Source: Polyangiaceae bacterium
GTDB taxonomy: Bacteria; Myxococcota_A; Polyangia; Polyangiales; Polyangiaceae
Direction of reading: 5' to 3'
DNA: 63,372 nucleotides
Assembly: GCA_023150915.1 (NCBI GenBank)
Contig: JAKLKA010000028.1
Coordinates: 1 to 63,372, forward strand
Positions within the stretch are counted from its first letter, which is position 1, and every line of letters starts with the position of its first letter. Positions 34,379-42,732 of the stretch are shown piece by piece. The translations under genes were made by a program, and so were the position numbers. Under the pieces are notes generated by a model. That model saw nothing but the letters and a program-made list of their open reading frames with translations. It did no database searches and was not told the DNA's origin.

Positions 34379-36625
34379 ATGGCCGCCTTGCGCTTGCTTC
34401 GACTCGGGCTCTGCCTGGCGTCTTCCTGCTTCGTCGCCGCGAGCTGCGCGCCAGCCGGGCTGCGCACCGCGCAGCCCGCGGGCGGCCCCGGCCCCGCGCG
34501 CGCGAAGGCGCCGCTGGTGGTGGCAGCCGATCCGGTCGCAGCCCCGCTGCCGCCCCCGCCGAAGATCACCACGCCGATGGCGGGTGAGCCGGCGGCGGGG
34601 GCGCTTGGCGAGGCGCGGCTCGCGGCCGCGAGCTGCGAGGATCTGGACGCGGTCGAGCGCGGCCTGGCCGACGCGCGCGTGAAGCAGATGCGAAGGGATC
34701 TGGCCGACTCGCTCAAAGAATGGGTCGACTCGCAACCCGGTTGCTGGCAGCAATATCGGTGGGAGGCAGAGGCGCAGAAGGCCATGCGCCTGGGTCGGAT
34801 CAGCGGTCATGGCTCGGGATACGGCTCCGGCTCCGGCTTCGGCATGGGCAGCCTCGGGCTCAGCGGCGTGGGCCATGGGGGCGGCGGCGTCGGGGTCCAT
34901 GCGTCGTCCGCGCAGGCCGCGAAAAGCGCGTCGGGCACCAACACGCAGGTGAAGGGCGTGGACGAGGCCGACATCGTCAAGACCGACGGGCGCTTCGTGT
35001 ACTTCGCGGTGAACGGCGCTCTGCGCATCGTCGAGGCGCTCAAGCCGCGGGTCGTGTCGACCACCCCGCTCGGCGGCGTGGCGAAAGAGATGTTCGTGCG
35101 CGGCGACCGCGCCGTCGTGTACACGTCGGACCGCGCGACGCGGAAGCGCTGCACCTACGGCTACGACTGTCAGTTCGCCGGCGATGGCAGCGCGACCAAG
35201 ATCGTGGTGTTCGACATCACGGATCGGGCGCAGCCGCGCAAGCTGCGGCAGATCGAGCTCTCGGGCTCGCTGATCGCGGCGCGGCGCATCGACGGCGCCG
35301 TGCACACCGTGGTCGCCGACGGCGACAGCCCGGGCCCAAGGTACCCGACGTGGCCCGACGATCTCGACACCTGCGGGAGCCGCGAGTCGGTGGTTCGCGC
35401 CAAGTTCGCGAAGCTCGCGCGGGACAACGAGAAGCTGATCCGGTCGAGCCCCGCCACGCTCCCCAAGCTCAGCGAAGGCGGCAAGACCCAGTCCTTGTGC
35501 AGCAATGTGCTGAAGACGGCGATCGAAGATGGGCGCGCGTTCACCACCGTGGTCTCGTTCGATCTGAACGACGACCGGGCGGCGCCGACCACGGCCACCG
35601 TTCAGACCCGGCCCGGCGCGGTCTTCGCGTCGGCAGGCGCGCTCTATCTGTCCGTCACCACCCGGCGCGCCGGGCGGGGCGGGCGCTGGTACTCGTTTTA
35701 TCCAGGCGTCGACGAGGCAAGTCAGATCCACAAGTTCACCCTCGGGGCGAAGCCCGGGGCCACGCGTTACGTGGGCAGCGGGGTGGTGCCGGGGCACGTG
35801 CTCAGTCAGTTCTCGATGGACGAGTGGCACGGCTACCTGCGCGTCGCGACCACCCGCGGCAAGGTGCCCGATCCCAAGGTCGAGAGCGTCGTGTCCGTGC
35901 TGGCCGAGGCCGAGGGCGGCAACCTGGTGCGCGTGGGCGCCATCTCCAAGATCGCCCCGGGCGAGGACATCCGGGCGGTGCGCTTCGACGACGAGCGCGC
36001 GTACGTGGTCACCTTCAAGAAGACCGATCCGCTGTTCGTGCTCGACCTGTACGATCCCGCCGCGCCGAAGATCCTGGGGGAGCTGAAGATCCCCGGTTTC
36101 TCGACCTACATCCACCGCGTCGATCCGAGCCACCTCTTGTCCATCGGCTTCGACGCCGACGACCACGGGAGCTTCGCCTACTTCGACGGCATCATCCTGC
36201 AGCTCTTCGACGTGAAGAACCCGACCGAGCCGAAGCTCTTGCACAAAGAGAAGCTCGGCACGCGCGGCTCCAGCTCCGAGGCCGCCACCGATCACCTGGC
36301 GTTCAACTACTTCCACGACCGCGGGCTGTTGGCCGTCCCGATCACGCTCTGCGACGGTGGCGGCGATGGCCGGCAGGGCTCCCTGACCTTCAGCGGCCTG
36401 ATGGTCTACGAAGTGAGCGCGAAGACCGGCTTCAAGAAGCGGGGCGGGGTCGACCACGGGACCCAGGGCGCGAGCTGCAGCGCCTGGTGGTCGAACGCCC
36501 AGTCGACGGTGAAGCGCAGCGTGTTCCTGGACGATCTCGTGTACTCGGTGGCCATGGATCGAGTGAAGGTGCAGCGCATGAGTCGCCTCGGCGAAGATCT
36601 GGCGGACATCTCCTTCGCGAAGTGA
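34379..36625 (+). CDS. Secreted beta-propeller lipoprotein
   Basis: 748 aa from the ATG at 34379; a GTG six codons earlier (34361) is possible. N-terminal signal ends near SCFVAASCAP, lipobox-like. A helical region and a Gly/Ser-rich stretch follow (about 140-190). The phrase TNTQVKGVDEADIVKTDGRF (about 195) is the signature of the secreted C-terminal beta-propeller family distantly related to WD40. Repeated blades continue to the C-terminus (YVGSGVVPGHVLSQFSMDEW, LHKEKLGTRGSSSEAATDH). Role unknown; extracellular binding or scaffolding is likely. Confidence 0.85.
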   Translation: MAALRLLRLGLCLASSCFVAASCAPAGLRTAQPAGGPGPARAKAPLVVAADPVAAPLPPPPKITTPMAGEPAAGALGEARLAAASCEDLDAVERGLADARVKQMRRDLADSLKEWVDSQPGCWQQYRWEAEAQKAMRLGRISGHGSGYGSGSGFGMGSLGLSGVGHGGGGVGVHASSAQAAKSASGTNTQVKGVDEADIVKTDGRFVYFAVNGALRIVEALKPRVVSTTPLGGVAKEMFVRGDRAVVYTSDRATRKRCTYGYDCQFAGDGSATKIVVFDITDRAQPRKLRQIELSGSLIAARRIDGAVHTVVADGDSPGPRYPTWPDDLDTCGSRESVVRAKFAKLARDNEKLIRSSPATLPKLSEGGKTQSLCSNVLKTAIEDGRAFTTVVSFDLNDDRAAPTTATVQTRPGAVFASAGALYLSVTTRRAGRGGRWYSFYPGVDEASQIHKFTLGAKPGATRYVGSGVVPGHVLSQFSMDEWHGYLRVATTRGKVPDPKVESVVSVLAEAEGGNLVRVGAISKIAPGEDIRAVRFDDERAYVVTFKKTDPLFVLDLYDPAAPKILGELKIPGFSTYIHRVDPSHLLSIGFDADDHGSFAYFDGIILQLFDVKNPTEPKLLHKEKLGTRGSSSEAATDHLAFNYFHDRGLLAVPITLCDGGGDGRQGSLTFSGLMVYEVSAKTGFKKRGGVDHGTQGASCSAWWSNAQSTVKRSVFLDDLVYSVAMDRVKVQRMSRLGEDLADISFAK

Positions 36626-36663
36626 GTGAGGCGAGGGCGGTCACACTCCCCCACCCCTGGCCG

Positions 36664-37497
36664 ATGCCGGTCGTGCGCCGCTTCTTCGTCATCGCCCTGG
36701 CCACCGCCGTGCTCCTTTTGACTGCACGGGCAGGGGCCGAGGGCTGGGATCGCGACCGGATCCGCAAGGATCTCGCCGCCGGCCGGCCGCTGGTGGTCCA
36801 CGTCACGGTGGCGCTGTGCTCGAACGACCAGATCGACTGCGGCAGCGCCATCGCGGGGCGGGCCGGAAACCTGAGCCACAACGTCTACTGGGGCGCGATC
36901 TTCGGCGCCCGCCGCTTTCTGGAGATGAAGTCGAGCGGCTGGCAGCGCCTGAGCCTGGGCAAGGTCGACGACACCCTCCTCGAGCGCGCGGTGTATCGGC
37001 GGATGGTTCCAGCCAAGCGCTGGGGCCTGCAGCGCAAACAGCCGGTCGAGCAGCTGGTGGTGCTCGACGCGGTGCATGGCCAGCGCATCGACCAGGCGGT
37101 GAGCGGGTTCTGGGCCGGAGCGACCGGCGGGGAGCAGTTGACGATCGACGGGCGCGGACCCTTGACCGTGCACGTCGCCGGCTACGTCGGGCACAACCGC
37201 CTGATGGACGGGCTCGAGCTGCCCGACCGCACGGAGAGCGCCAGCGCCATCCCTTCGTTCGTGCTGGCGTGCTACTCGGAGAGCTACTTCGGCAAGAAGC
37301 TGCGGCGCGCCGGCTCGCGCCCGCTGGTGATGACCAAGCAGCTGATGGCCCCCGAGGGCTACCTGCTGCACGCGGTGCTCACCGGCGTCGGCGACGGCGC
37401 CGATCAGAAAGAGATCCGCCAGCGCGCGGTGCAGGCCTACGCCAAGTGGCAGAAGCTGTCGCACGGTGCGGCGTCGTGGATCTTCGCGGGGAAGTGA
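36664..37497 (+). CDS. Secreted hypothetical protein with conserved N/C motifs
   Basis: 277 aa. Signal peptide (FFVIALATAVLLLTARAGAE). The mature part has VVHVTVALCSNDQIDCGSAI and NVYWGAIFGARRFLE near the N-terminus and SFVLACYSESYFG near 195. The combination HVxxALCxN ... NxYWGAxxGxxxF looks like an uncharacterised family also found in other Gram-negative groups. No catalytic set is obvious. Directly after the beta-propeller gene (38-bp gap), same strand, perhaps one operon. Confidence 0.7.
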   Translation: MPVVRRFFVIALATAVLLLTARAGAEGWDRDRIRKDLAAGRPLVVHVTVALCSNDQIDCGSAIAGRAGNLSHNVYWGAIFGARRFLEMKSSGWQRLSLGKVDDTLLERAVYRRMVPAKRWGLQRKQPVEQLVVLDAVHGQRIDQAVSGFWAGATGGEQLTIDGRGPLTVHVAGYVGHNRLMDGLELPDRTESASAIPSFVLACYSESYFGKKLRRAGSRPLVMTKQLMAPEGYLLHAVLTGVGDGADQKEIRQRAVQAYAKWQKLSHGAASWIFAGK

Positions 37498-37512
37498 TAT
37501 GCTGCTCGAGTC

Positions 37513-37743
37513 GTGGATGACACCTCGCCCGCTGCCCGGCGCCGCTACTACGAGCTTCTGGCGCAGAAGTCGCCCATCGAGCGACTGGCCATGGCGGTCA
37601 GACTGAGCAGCATGGTGCGCGCGCTGGCCGAGGCCTCCATCCGCGCAGACGCGCCCGGCGTCCCCGAGCGCGCCGTGAAGAAACAGCTCGCCGACCGGCT
37701 CTACGGTTGGGCCGTGGCGGAACGGCTCTTCCCGGGAGCGTGA
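37513..37743 (+). CDS. Small helical protein of unknown family
   Basis: 76 aa from a GTG. Fully helical: RRYYELLAQKSPIERLAMAV, LSSMVRALAEASIRADAPGV, LADRLYGWAVAERLF. This arrangement (a helix with SPxERL, then VRxLAxAxIR, then a short C-terminal LYG helix) occurs in many short proteins of Planctomycetes, Acidobacteria and myxobacteria, some next to nucleotidyltransferase-like genes as toxin-antitoxin-like pairs. No partner is next to it here. Confidence 0.6.
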   Translation: MDDTSPAARRRYYELLAQKSPIERLAMAVRLSSMVRALAEASIRADAPGVPERAVKKQLADRLYGWAVAERLFPGA

Positions 37744-37784
37744 CCACGCGCAAGCCGACGCCACGGACGGGTGAGCCCAAGGCG

Positions 37785-38135
37785 TCACTTCTCGAGCGCG
37801 CAGCGCACGCGCGGGATGAACTCTTGGCTGGGCGAACCGCGGTAGGTGAGCACCTCTTTGAGCTCGCCGGGTTTGACGCGCACCGTCACCGGCTTGGGCG
37901 CCACGTTGGTCGCGACCTCGCAGGTCGCGAAGGCGGTGCAGCCGTTGTACAGGTGCACGATGTGATCGTAGGCATAGTTGCGATAGCGCGCCTCGGTCCA
38001 CGCTTGGACGCAGTACACCGGCGCGTCGGGGTCGCGACCCCCGCGGGGCGGCTCGGCGAGCCCCAGCGCCGGCATCAGCAATCCGAGCGCGACCGCGGTC
38101 GCGATACGCAACGGTTTCGCGCTTCGGTGGAGCAT
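37785..38135 (-). CDS. Small secreted hypothetical protein
   Basis: 116 aa from MLHRSAKPLR, where the signal peptide starts (cleavage near GLAEPPRG). The mature protein has a Cys pair (NGCTAFATCEVATN) and a later Cys near the C-terminus, with beta-like KPVTVRVKPGELKEVLTYRG. Could be a small Ig-like or copper-binding-like periplasmic protein, but nothing decides it. Confidence 0.6.
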   Translation of the reverse strand: MLHRSAKPLRIATAVALGLLMPALGLAEPPRGGRDPDAPVYCVQAWTEARYRNYAYDHIVHLYNGCTAFATCEVATNVAPKPVTVRVKPGELKEVLTYRGSPSQEFIPRVRCALEK

Positions 38136-38182
38136 GTCGGCCTCCGAACCGTGAGCGGGCAATTCCGGGGCCAGCGCCAGCG

Positions 38183-38710
38183 TCAGTGCCCGGTGAGCTC
38201 AGCGGCCAGCCGCTCGGCCAGGCGCTCGAGCTCGGCGTCGTCGCAGGGCAGCTCGACGTAGTCGAGAGGGTCGGGCAGGGCCAGCGCGACCGCCGACAGG
38301 CAGGTGTCGCGAATGCACGCCACCACGTGGGCCCCCGGCTCTGCCTCGATCAGGCTCTTGAGCAGCGGCCAGTGGCCTTGCTCGGCGGCCTCGAGCTTGC
38401 CCACCCCGCCCACGATCACCACGTCGGCGGCGCCCTGCGAGAGGCGCTCTGCCAGCTCGAACCCCGACGCCTCGAACTTGTAGCCGCACAGATCCGCTTC
38501 GGCGGCCTCCCGCGCCAAGATCCCGCGCTGGGCTGGGCCGGTCACGCTGGAGATGTCCCAGCCCACGGTCTTGCCGTCAGAGTCCGAGACGTCGTCTTGA
38601 ACGAACCCCGTGACGGCCAGGCCGCGAGCCTCGAGCAACGCGGCGAGCTTGCGCGCCGCCTGCCCCTTCTCGGTGCCGGGCTTTCCGACGATGGCTGACC
38701 AACCGCTCAT
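38183..38710 (-). CDS. DUF2478 / THEP1-like NTP-binding protein
   Basis: 175 aa from MSGWSAIVGKPGTEKG. P-loop-like GKPGTEKGQAARKL (residues 9-22) and Walker-B-like VVIVGGVGKLEAAEQGHW fit the DUF2478/THEP1 group of nucleoside-triphosphatases, often coded near molybdate, anaerobic respiration and denitrification genes. The P-loop lacks the exact GKT/S ending (it reads TEKGQ). The ATG overlaps the stop of the NnrS-like gene (ATGA). Function in this cluster is inferred from context. Confidence 0.65.
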   Translation of the reverse strand: MSGWSAIVGKPGTEKGQAARKLAALLEARGLAVTGFVQDDVSDSDGKTVGWDISSVTGPAQRGILAREAAEADLCGYKFEASGFELAERLSQGAADVVIVGGVGKLEAAEQGHWPLLKSLIEAEPGAHVVACIRDTCLSAVALALPDPLDYVELPCDDAELERLAERLAAELTGH

Positions 38711-39762
38711 GACCTCTTCCGTGCACGGGCTACGGCGCTCGCGCTGAGCAGCACGAATAGCACGATCGCCAGCGCGTTGCCGATCCCGCCGGCCGTGCGC
38801 AGCACGGCCTGCCCCGTGAAGTCCCCGACCAGCCGCGCCATGAGCGACAGCTGCAGCAGCCCGAGGTGAAGGTAGAACGCCGGACTGTAGGCCAGCGGAG
38901 CGCCGATCACCGCCGGGAAGATGATCGGCGCGTGGGCGAACACCATCGAGAACACGAAACCCAGCATCAGGGCGTGCACGAAGGCGTCGAAGCGTGCGCC
39001 CGAGACGTCGCCGCGCGCCGCCAGCATGGCCACGCCGCCGATCGCCAGCCAGACGTAGCCCGCGATCAGCGCCACCGCCATGAACCGAGTCAACCCGCGC
39101 TTCTTCACGGTGTGGCGAGCGACGTCGAAGCGCACCAGCCAGAGCGCCATGCCACACAGCCCCAGCGCGAGCCCAATGCGGCCATGGTCGTACCCGCTGC
39201 TGAGGGCCAGCGCACCCGCCACCACCAGCGCCACCACCGCGAGAAACCCTCGACCCGCGTTGTGGCTCGGCGACAGCACGCGCCCCAGCTCGCGCCGCTC
39301 GGCGAAGATGGTGAGGGTCAGAAAGGCGATCGACCAGGGCAGGATGCGATCCGACGGTGCTCCAAGCGCCCAGCTGGCGTTGCCCGCGGTCCACGCCAGC
39401 CCGCCAAGCACCAGGACGAGCGTGAAATCCGTCACGTGCCGACGCGCCAGGGCCGCGCTCACCAACGAGAAGCAAGCGCTGCTCGCCACGGCGACCCAAG
39501 CGGCAGCGCCCGGCGCACCGGCAAGGGCGACCGCTCCGGACAGCGCGGCGCTGCCGGGTGCCAGGTAGGTCCAGGCGGCTCCGTGAGCGACCGCCCGCTC
39601 GAGGCCGATCAGCGTGCCGAAGAAGCCCGACACCATCAGCACGCCGTGCAGTGCGGGATCCGGCGCTGGCACGCCAAGCCCCAGGCGCGCGAGCCCTGCG
39701 CTGATCGCGACGAACAAGCACGATGCGCCGGCGAACAGGAACGGAACGCGAGCGAGCTTCAT
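38707..39762 (-). CDS. NnrS-like polytopic membrane protein
   Basis: 351 aa from MKLARVPFLF, about 11-12 membrane helices. His-containing helices HGVLMVSGFFGTLIGLERAV, FDAFVHALMLGFVFSMVFAH and AFYLHLGLLQLSLM recall NnrS, a heme- and copper-containing membrane protein expressed under NO stress. The match is by pattern, and the length is slightly below NnrS (about 400 aa). ATGA overlaps with both neighbours show one operon. A role in NO resistance fits the nearby NO-reductase-like genes. Confidence 0.65.
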   Translation of the reverse strand: MKLARVPFLFAGASCLFVAISAGLARLGLGVPAPDPALHGVLMVSGFFGTLIGLERAVAHGAAWTYLAPGSAALSGAVALAGAPGAAAWVAVASSACFSLVSAALARRHVTDFTLVLVLGGLAWTAGNASWALGAPSDRILPWSIAFLTLTIFAERRELGRVLSPSHNAGRGFLAVVALVVAGALALSSGYDHGRIGLALGLCGMALWLVRFDVARHTVKKRGLTRFMAVALIAGYVWLAIGGVAMLAARGDVSGARFDAFVHALMLGFVFSMVFAHAPIIFPAVIGAPLAYSPAFYLHLGLLQLSLMARLVGDFTGQAVLRTAGGIGNALAIVLFVLLSASAVARARKRS

Positions 39763-40076
39763 CGCCCGGGGCCGAGCGCACCCGCAACGTGCTCCGCCAT
39801 CAGGCCGGGGTGCCACGGGGGCTCCCACACCAGCTCGATGTCCACCTCACCCGCCTCGGGAACGAAGCTCTCGATGGCGGCGCGGGCTTGATCCACGATG
39901 AACGGCCCGAGCGGGCAAGCGGGGCTGGTCATGGTGAGGCGGATCGACGCGCGTCCTGCTTCGAGCCGCACGGCGTAGACCAGACCCAGGTCGACGATGT
40001 TGATGCCCAGCTCGGGGTCGTCCACGCTGCGCAAGGCACCCCAGATCCGCTCGTTCAGGGCCTCGGCGGCTGTCAT
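39759..40076 (-). CDS. MIP18/SufT-like Fe-S assembly factor (DUF59)
   Basis: 105 aa from MTAAEALNER. The DUF59 signature is clear: DDPELGINIVDLGLVYAVRL ... MTSPACPLGPFIVDQARAAI, with the conserved Cys in PACP and the C-terminal VELVWEPPWHP-like end. Proteins of this family (SufT, PaaD, CIA2) help place or mature iron-sulfur clusters. First gene of the three-gene coupled operon with the NnrS-like and DUF2478 genes; 105 bp separate it from the divergent Crp/Fnr gene. Confidence 0.85.
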   Translation of the reverse strand: MTAAEALNERIWGALRSVDDPELGINIVDLGLVYAVRLEAGRASIRLTMTSPACPLGPFIVDQARAAIESFVPEAGEVDIELVWEPPWHPGLMAEHVAGALGPGR

Positions 40077-40128
40077 GGACAAATCCTGCAGAGCAGTCTG
40101 GCCGATGGGAAGCCCGCTCGGGCGAATT

Positions 40129-40140
40129 TTCTGTACGGAA
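40129..40140. promoter_or_regulatory. Near-palindrome before Crp/Fnr gene
   Basis: TTC-T-GTAC-G-GAA: a 12-bp dyad with one mismatched pair, 42 bp before the Crp/Fnr start in the only gap between divergent operons. It is not the classic Fnr box (TTGAT-N4-ATCAA). Weak candidate operator. Confidence 0.25.
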
Positions 40141-40181
40141 TGGGTGCAGCTCCGGGGCGGGACGGCTAGACTCGAAAGGCC

Positions 40182-40904
40182 ATGGGCGTCCGGGAGTTCA
40201 TCGAGCGTGCGCAGGCCCTTTCCGGGGCCGATCCGCAGCTCTTGGACCGGATGGCCGCCGCGGCCACCACCCGCAGCTTGGCCCGCGGCGAGATGCTCTG
40301 GCACGCCGGGGATCCGGCCAAGGCCCTGACGGTGATCAAGAGCGGCCTGATCAAGGTGGTTCGGCCAGCGGCCCGGGGCCGCGCGTCGATCTGCGGCATC
40401 TTCGGCCCGCCCGACACGGTGGGCGACCTGGCGGTGCTCCGCGCGATCCCTTACCCCGCCGACGCTATCGTGGCCACCGAGTCGGCCAGCGTGATCTGCA
40501 TCCCGGGCACCCTGCTCACCGACCCCGGCGCACAGACCACGCCCCTGGCCATGAGCATGGCCTGCGCCATGCACACCAAGCTGGCAGCGCTGCACGACAA
40601 GGTCGAGGTGCTGTCGGCCGGCTCGGTCGAGGCGCGCCTGGCCACGCTGCTGATCAAGCTCTACGACCGCTTCGGCGACGACTTCGACGACGGCTCGCAC
40701 AGCATTCCGGTGGCCCTCTCGCGGCGCGAGCTGGCCGAGCTGGTGGCCACCTCGTTCGAGACCGCCATCCGAGTCATGACCCGCTGGGAGCGCGAGGGCG
40801 TACTGCTCACCACGCCGCACGGCTTCACCGTGCACAAGCTCGAGGTCCTGAAGGCGGCAGCGGGCGGCGACGGCACCGACGCGCTGATCCCGCTCACCCG
40901 TTGA
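40182..40904 (+). CDS. Crp/Fnr family transcription regulator
   Basis: 240 aa. The N-terminal cyclic-nucleotide-binding-like barrel (about 20-125: GEMLWHAGDPAKALTVIKSG, SICGIFGPPDTVGDLAVL) lacks the cAMP-binding Arg/Ser set and the four-Cys Fe-S pattern of Fnr. The C-terminal winged helix (about 165-235) has the recognition helix VALSRRELAELVATSFETAIRV. In this context a heme- or NO-responsive Dnr/NnrR-type role is likely but not shown. Its 3' end overlaps the convergent radical SAM gene by 11 bp. Confidence 0.9.
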   Translation: MGVREFIERAQALSGADPQLLDRMAAAATTRSLARGEMLWHAGDPAKALTVIKSGLIKVVRPAARGRASICGIFGPPDTVGDLAVLRAIPYPADAIVATESASVICIPGTLLTDPGAQTTPLAMSMACAMHTKLAALHDKVEVLSAGSVEARLATLLIKLYDRFGDDFDDGSHSIPVALSRRELAELVATSFETAIRVMTRWEREGVLLTTPHGFTVHKLEVLKAAAGGDGTDALIPLTR

Positions 40905-42015
40905 CCACGGCCAGCTGCACCCGGCCGAGCTGTTCCTCGCGCTGGCGCTGGTCGCGCTCGAACTCGGCCTCGTAGCCGGGGGGCACGTAGGCGCACAGGC
41001 CGTCCCAGTCGTGCAGCGCGCCGCTCACGGCATAGGCGCGGGCCCGGGACCCGCCGCACAGCTGCTTGTACTCGCAGGCGCCACACTTGCCCTGCAGCCG
41101 TTCGGCATCGCGCAGCTCCAGGAACACCGGGCTGGTGCGGTAGATCTCGATCACGTCGCGCTCGCGCACGTTGCCGCAGGGGATCGGAAGAAACCCGCTG
41201 GGGAAGACCTCGCCCCGGTGTGTAACGAAGAGGAAGCCGCGCCCGTCGTTGACGCGCACCCCTTGCTTGCCATGCGTGCCGTGCTCTGCCGCCACGCCGC
41301 TCGCACGCTTCTTCTCGGCCAGCACGCGCCGATAGTGCGGCGCCGCGGTGGTCTTGACCGCAAACGGCTCGTGCTCGGCGATGGCTGCCAGCTCTTCCAG
41401 CGCGCTCTCGACCGCGCTGGGGCTGGGCATCATGGAAAGCCCCGCGCGCCCCGTGGGGACCACGAAGAACACGCTCCACAAGAGGCAGCCCGCATCGCGC
41501 ACGACCGCGGCCATCTCTTTCAAGATGTGGATGTTCTTGGCGTGTATGCTGGTGTTGATCTGGGTGCCGATGCCAGCGGCCTTGGCATCGCGCAAGATCC
41601 TCAGCGACATGTCGAAGCTGCCCGCGACGCCGCGGAACGCGTCGTGGATGGCCGCGCCCGGGGCGTCCACGCTGACCGCCAGCCGCGCGAGCCCCGCCTG
41701 GGCCAGCTCGCCAATCAGCGTGGGGGTCACCAGCGGCGTGGCGCTGGGCGTGAGCCCCATGATGAGCCCGCGCGATCGGCCGTGCGCCACCAGCTCGAGC
41801 AAGTCGGGGCGCTTGGCGGGGTCGCCGCCCGTGAGAATCACCAGCGGAACGTGGGCCGCGGCAAGGCTGTCGAGCACGCGCTTGCCTTCGGCCGTATCCA
41901 GCTCGCTGGGGTCGCGCGCGGGTTTCGCGCAGGCGCGGCAGTGCTGGCACACCAGATCGCACGCTTGGGTGGTCTCCCAGATGGCGATGAACGGATGGTC
42001 GTCGAACTTGGCCAC
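40894..42015 (-). CDS. TIGR04053-type radical SAM/SPASM protein (heme-modifying-like)
   Basis: 373 aa from a GTG (VAKFDDHPFIAIWETTQACD). Radical SAM CxxxCxxC: CDLVCQHC (about 19-26); LTGGDP SAM-binding loop; SPASM auxiliary-cluster cysteines in GKCGACEYKQLCGG and the later LCAYVP. The opening WETTQACDLVCQHCRACA and the LSVDAPG / VFFVVPTGRAG blocks match the TIGR04053 family, related to AhbC/AhbD/NirJ heme-biosynthesis enzymes. A role in making or altering a heme for the neighbouring respiratory proteins is inferred. Confidence 0.85.
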   Translation of the reverse strand: MAKFDDHPFIAIWETTQACDLVCQHCRACAKPARDPSELDTAEGKRVLDSLAAAHVPLVILTGGDPAKRPDLLELVAHGRSRGLIMGLTPSATPLVTPTLIGELAQAGLARLAVSVDAPGAAIHDAFRGVAGSFDMSLRILRDAKAAGIGTQINTSIHAKNIHILKEMAAVVRDAGCLLWSVFFVVPTGRAGLSMMPSPSAVESALEELAAIAEHEPFAVKTTAAPHYRRVLAEKKRASGVAAEHGTHGKQGVRVNDGRGFLFVTHRGEVFPSGFLPIPCGNVRERDVIEIYRTSPVFLELRDAERLQGKCGACEYKQLCGGSRARAYAVSGALHDWDGLCAYVPPGYEAEFERDQRQREEQLGRVQLAVVNG

Positions 42016-42121
42016 GATAGAGCCCGGTCTGCGCAATATAGTGGCCCGCGCCGCGCCGGTCGAGCGGCGCCGATCAGGCCGCCGCGCGGCCGCCCGCTGC
42101 CCCGAAGCGCACCCGCCGCGC

Positions 42122-42138
42122 GCGCAATGCCTGCGCAA
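42122..42138. promoter_or_regulatory. GCGCAA direct repeat, 11-bp period
   Basis: GCGCAA occurs at 42122-42127 and 42133-42138, one helical turn apart, with a third copy at 42031-42036. All lie in the 270-bp gap between the divergent radical SAM and cytochrome c genes. Could be an activator site; may be chance in GC-rich DNA. Confidence 0.2.
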
Positions 42139-42285
42139 ATCCAGGCGGTGAACGGGGTTTTTCCTGGACGACAACTCCTGCCGCCGGCCCTCGGAAAATG
42201 CACTAGGGTGCGCGCCGCGGCCCACGACCTCGGCCGCTTGGTGTAGAAACCCCGCCGGGCGGGAATGATCTGGAGGACGAAGAAG

Positions 42286-42696
42286 ATGGATCTCAAAGTT
42301 GTTCTGGTCGCGTGCGGCGCGCTGCTCCTGAGCGTCGGGTGCAACAAGGAAGAGAAGGCCTCGGGCGGCGCCGTTGGCGCAACCACCGGGGCGGCCACGG
42401 CAGCCGGCGGCGGCAGCGACGACCCGGCGGCGTACTACAAGATGAAGTGCGCCGTGTGCCACGGCGACAGCGGCGCCGGCGACGGCCCGGGCGGCTCGGC
42501 CCTCACCCCGAAGCCCCGCAACTTCACCGAGGCGGCCTGGCACGGCACCGTCAAGGACGAGGACATCAAGAAGGCCATCGTCGAAGGCGGCGCGGCCGTG
42601 GGCAAGAGCGCGGCCATGCCAGGCAATCCCGACCTGCGCGGCAAGCCGGCCCTGGCGGACGCCCTCGTGAAGCACCTTCGCGGCATGAAGAAGTGA
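42286..42696 (+). CDS. Periplasmic c-type cytochrome, lipid-anchored
   Basis: 136 aa from MDLKVVLVAC; GGAGG nine bases before fixes the start. Lipobox LLLSVGCNKEE (Cys about 18), a Gly/Ala/Thr linker, then a single class I cytochrome c: heme site CAVCH (about 54-58), SALTPKPRNF, and distal Met in SAAMPGNP. A soluble-face electron carrier, plausible donor to the CuA subunit of the neighbouring oxidase/NOR-like complex. Confidence 0.93.
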   Translation: MDLKVVLVACGALLLSVGCNKEEKASGGAVGATTGAATAAGGGSDDPAAYYKMKCAVCHGDSGAGDGPGGSALTPKPRNFTEAAWHGTVKDEDIKKAIVEGGAAVGKSAAMPGNPDLRGKPALADALVKHLRGMKK

Positions 42697-42732
42697 TTCG
42701 CCCCGGGGGGTGATGGTCCAGGCGCCGCGGCA

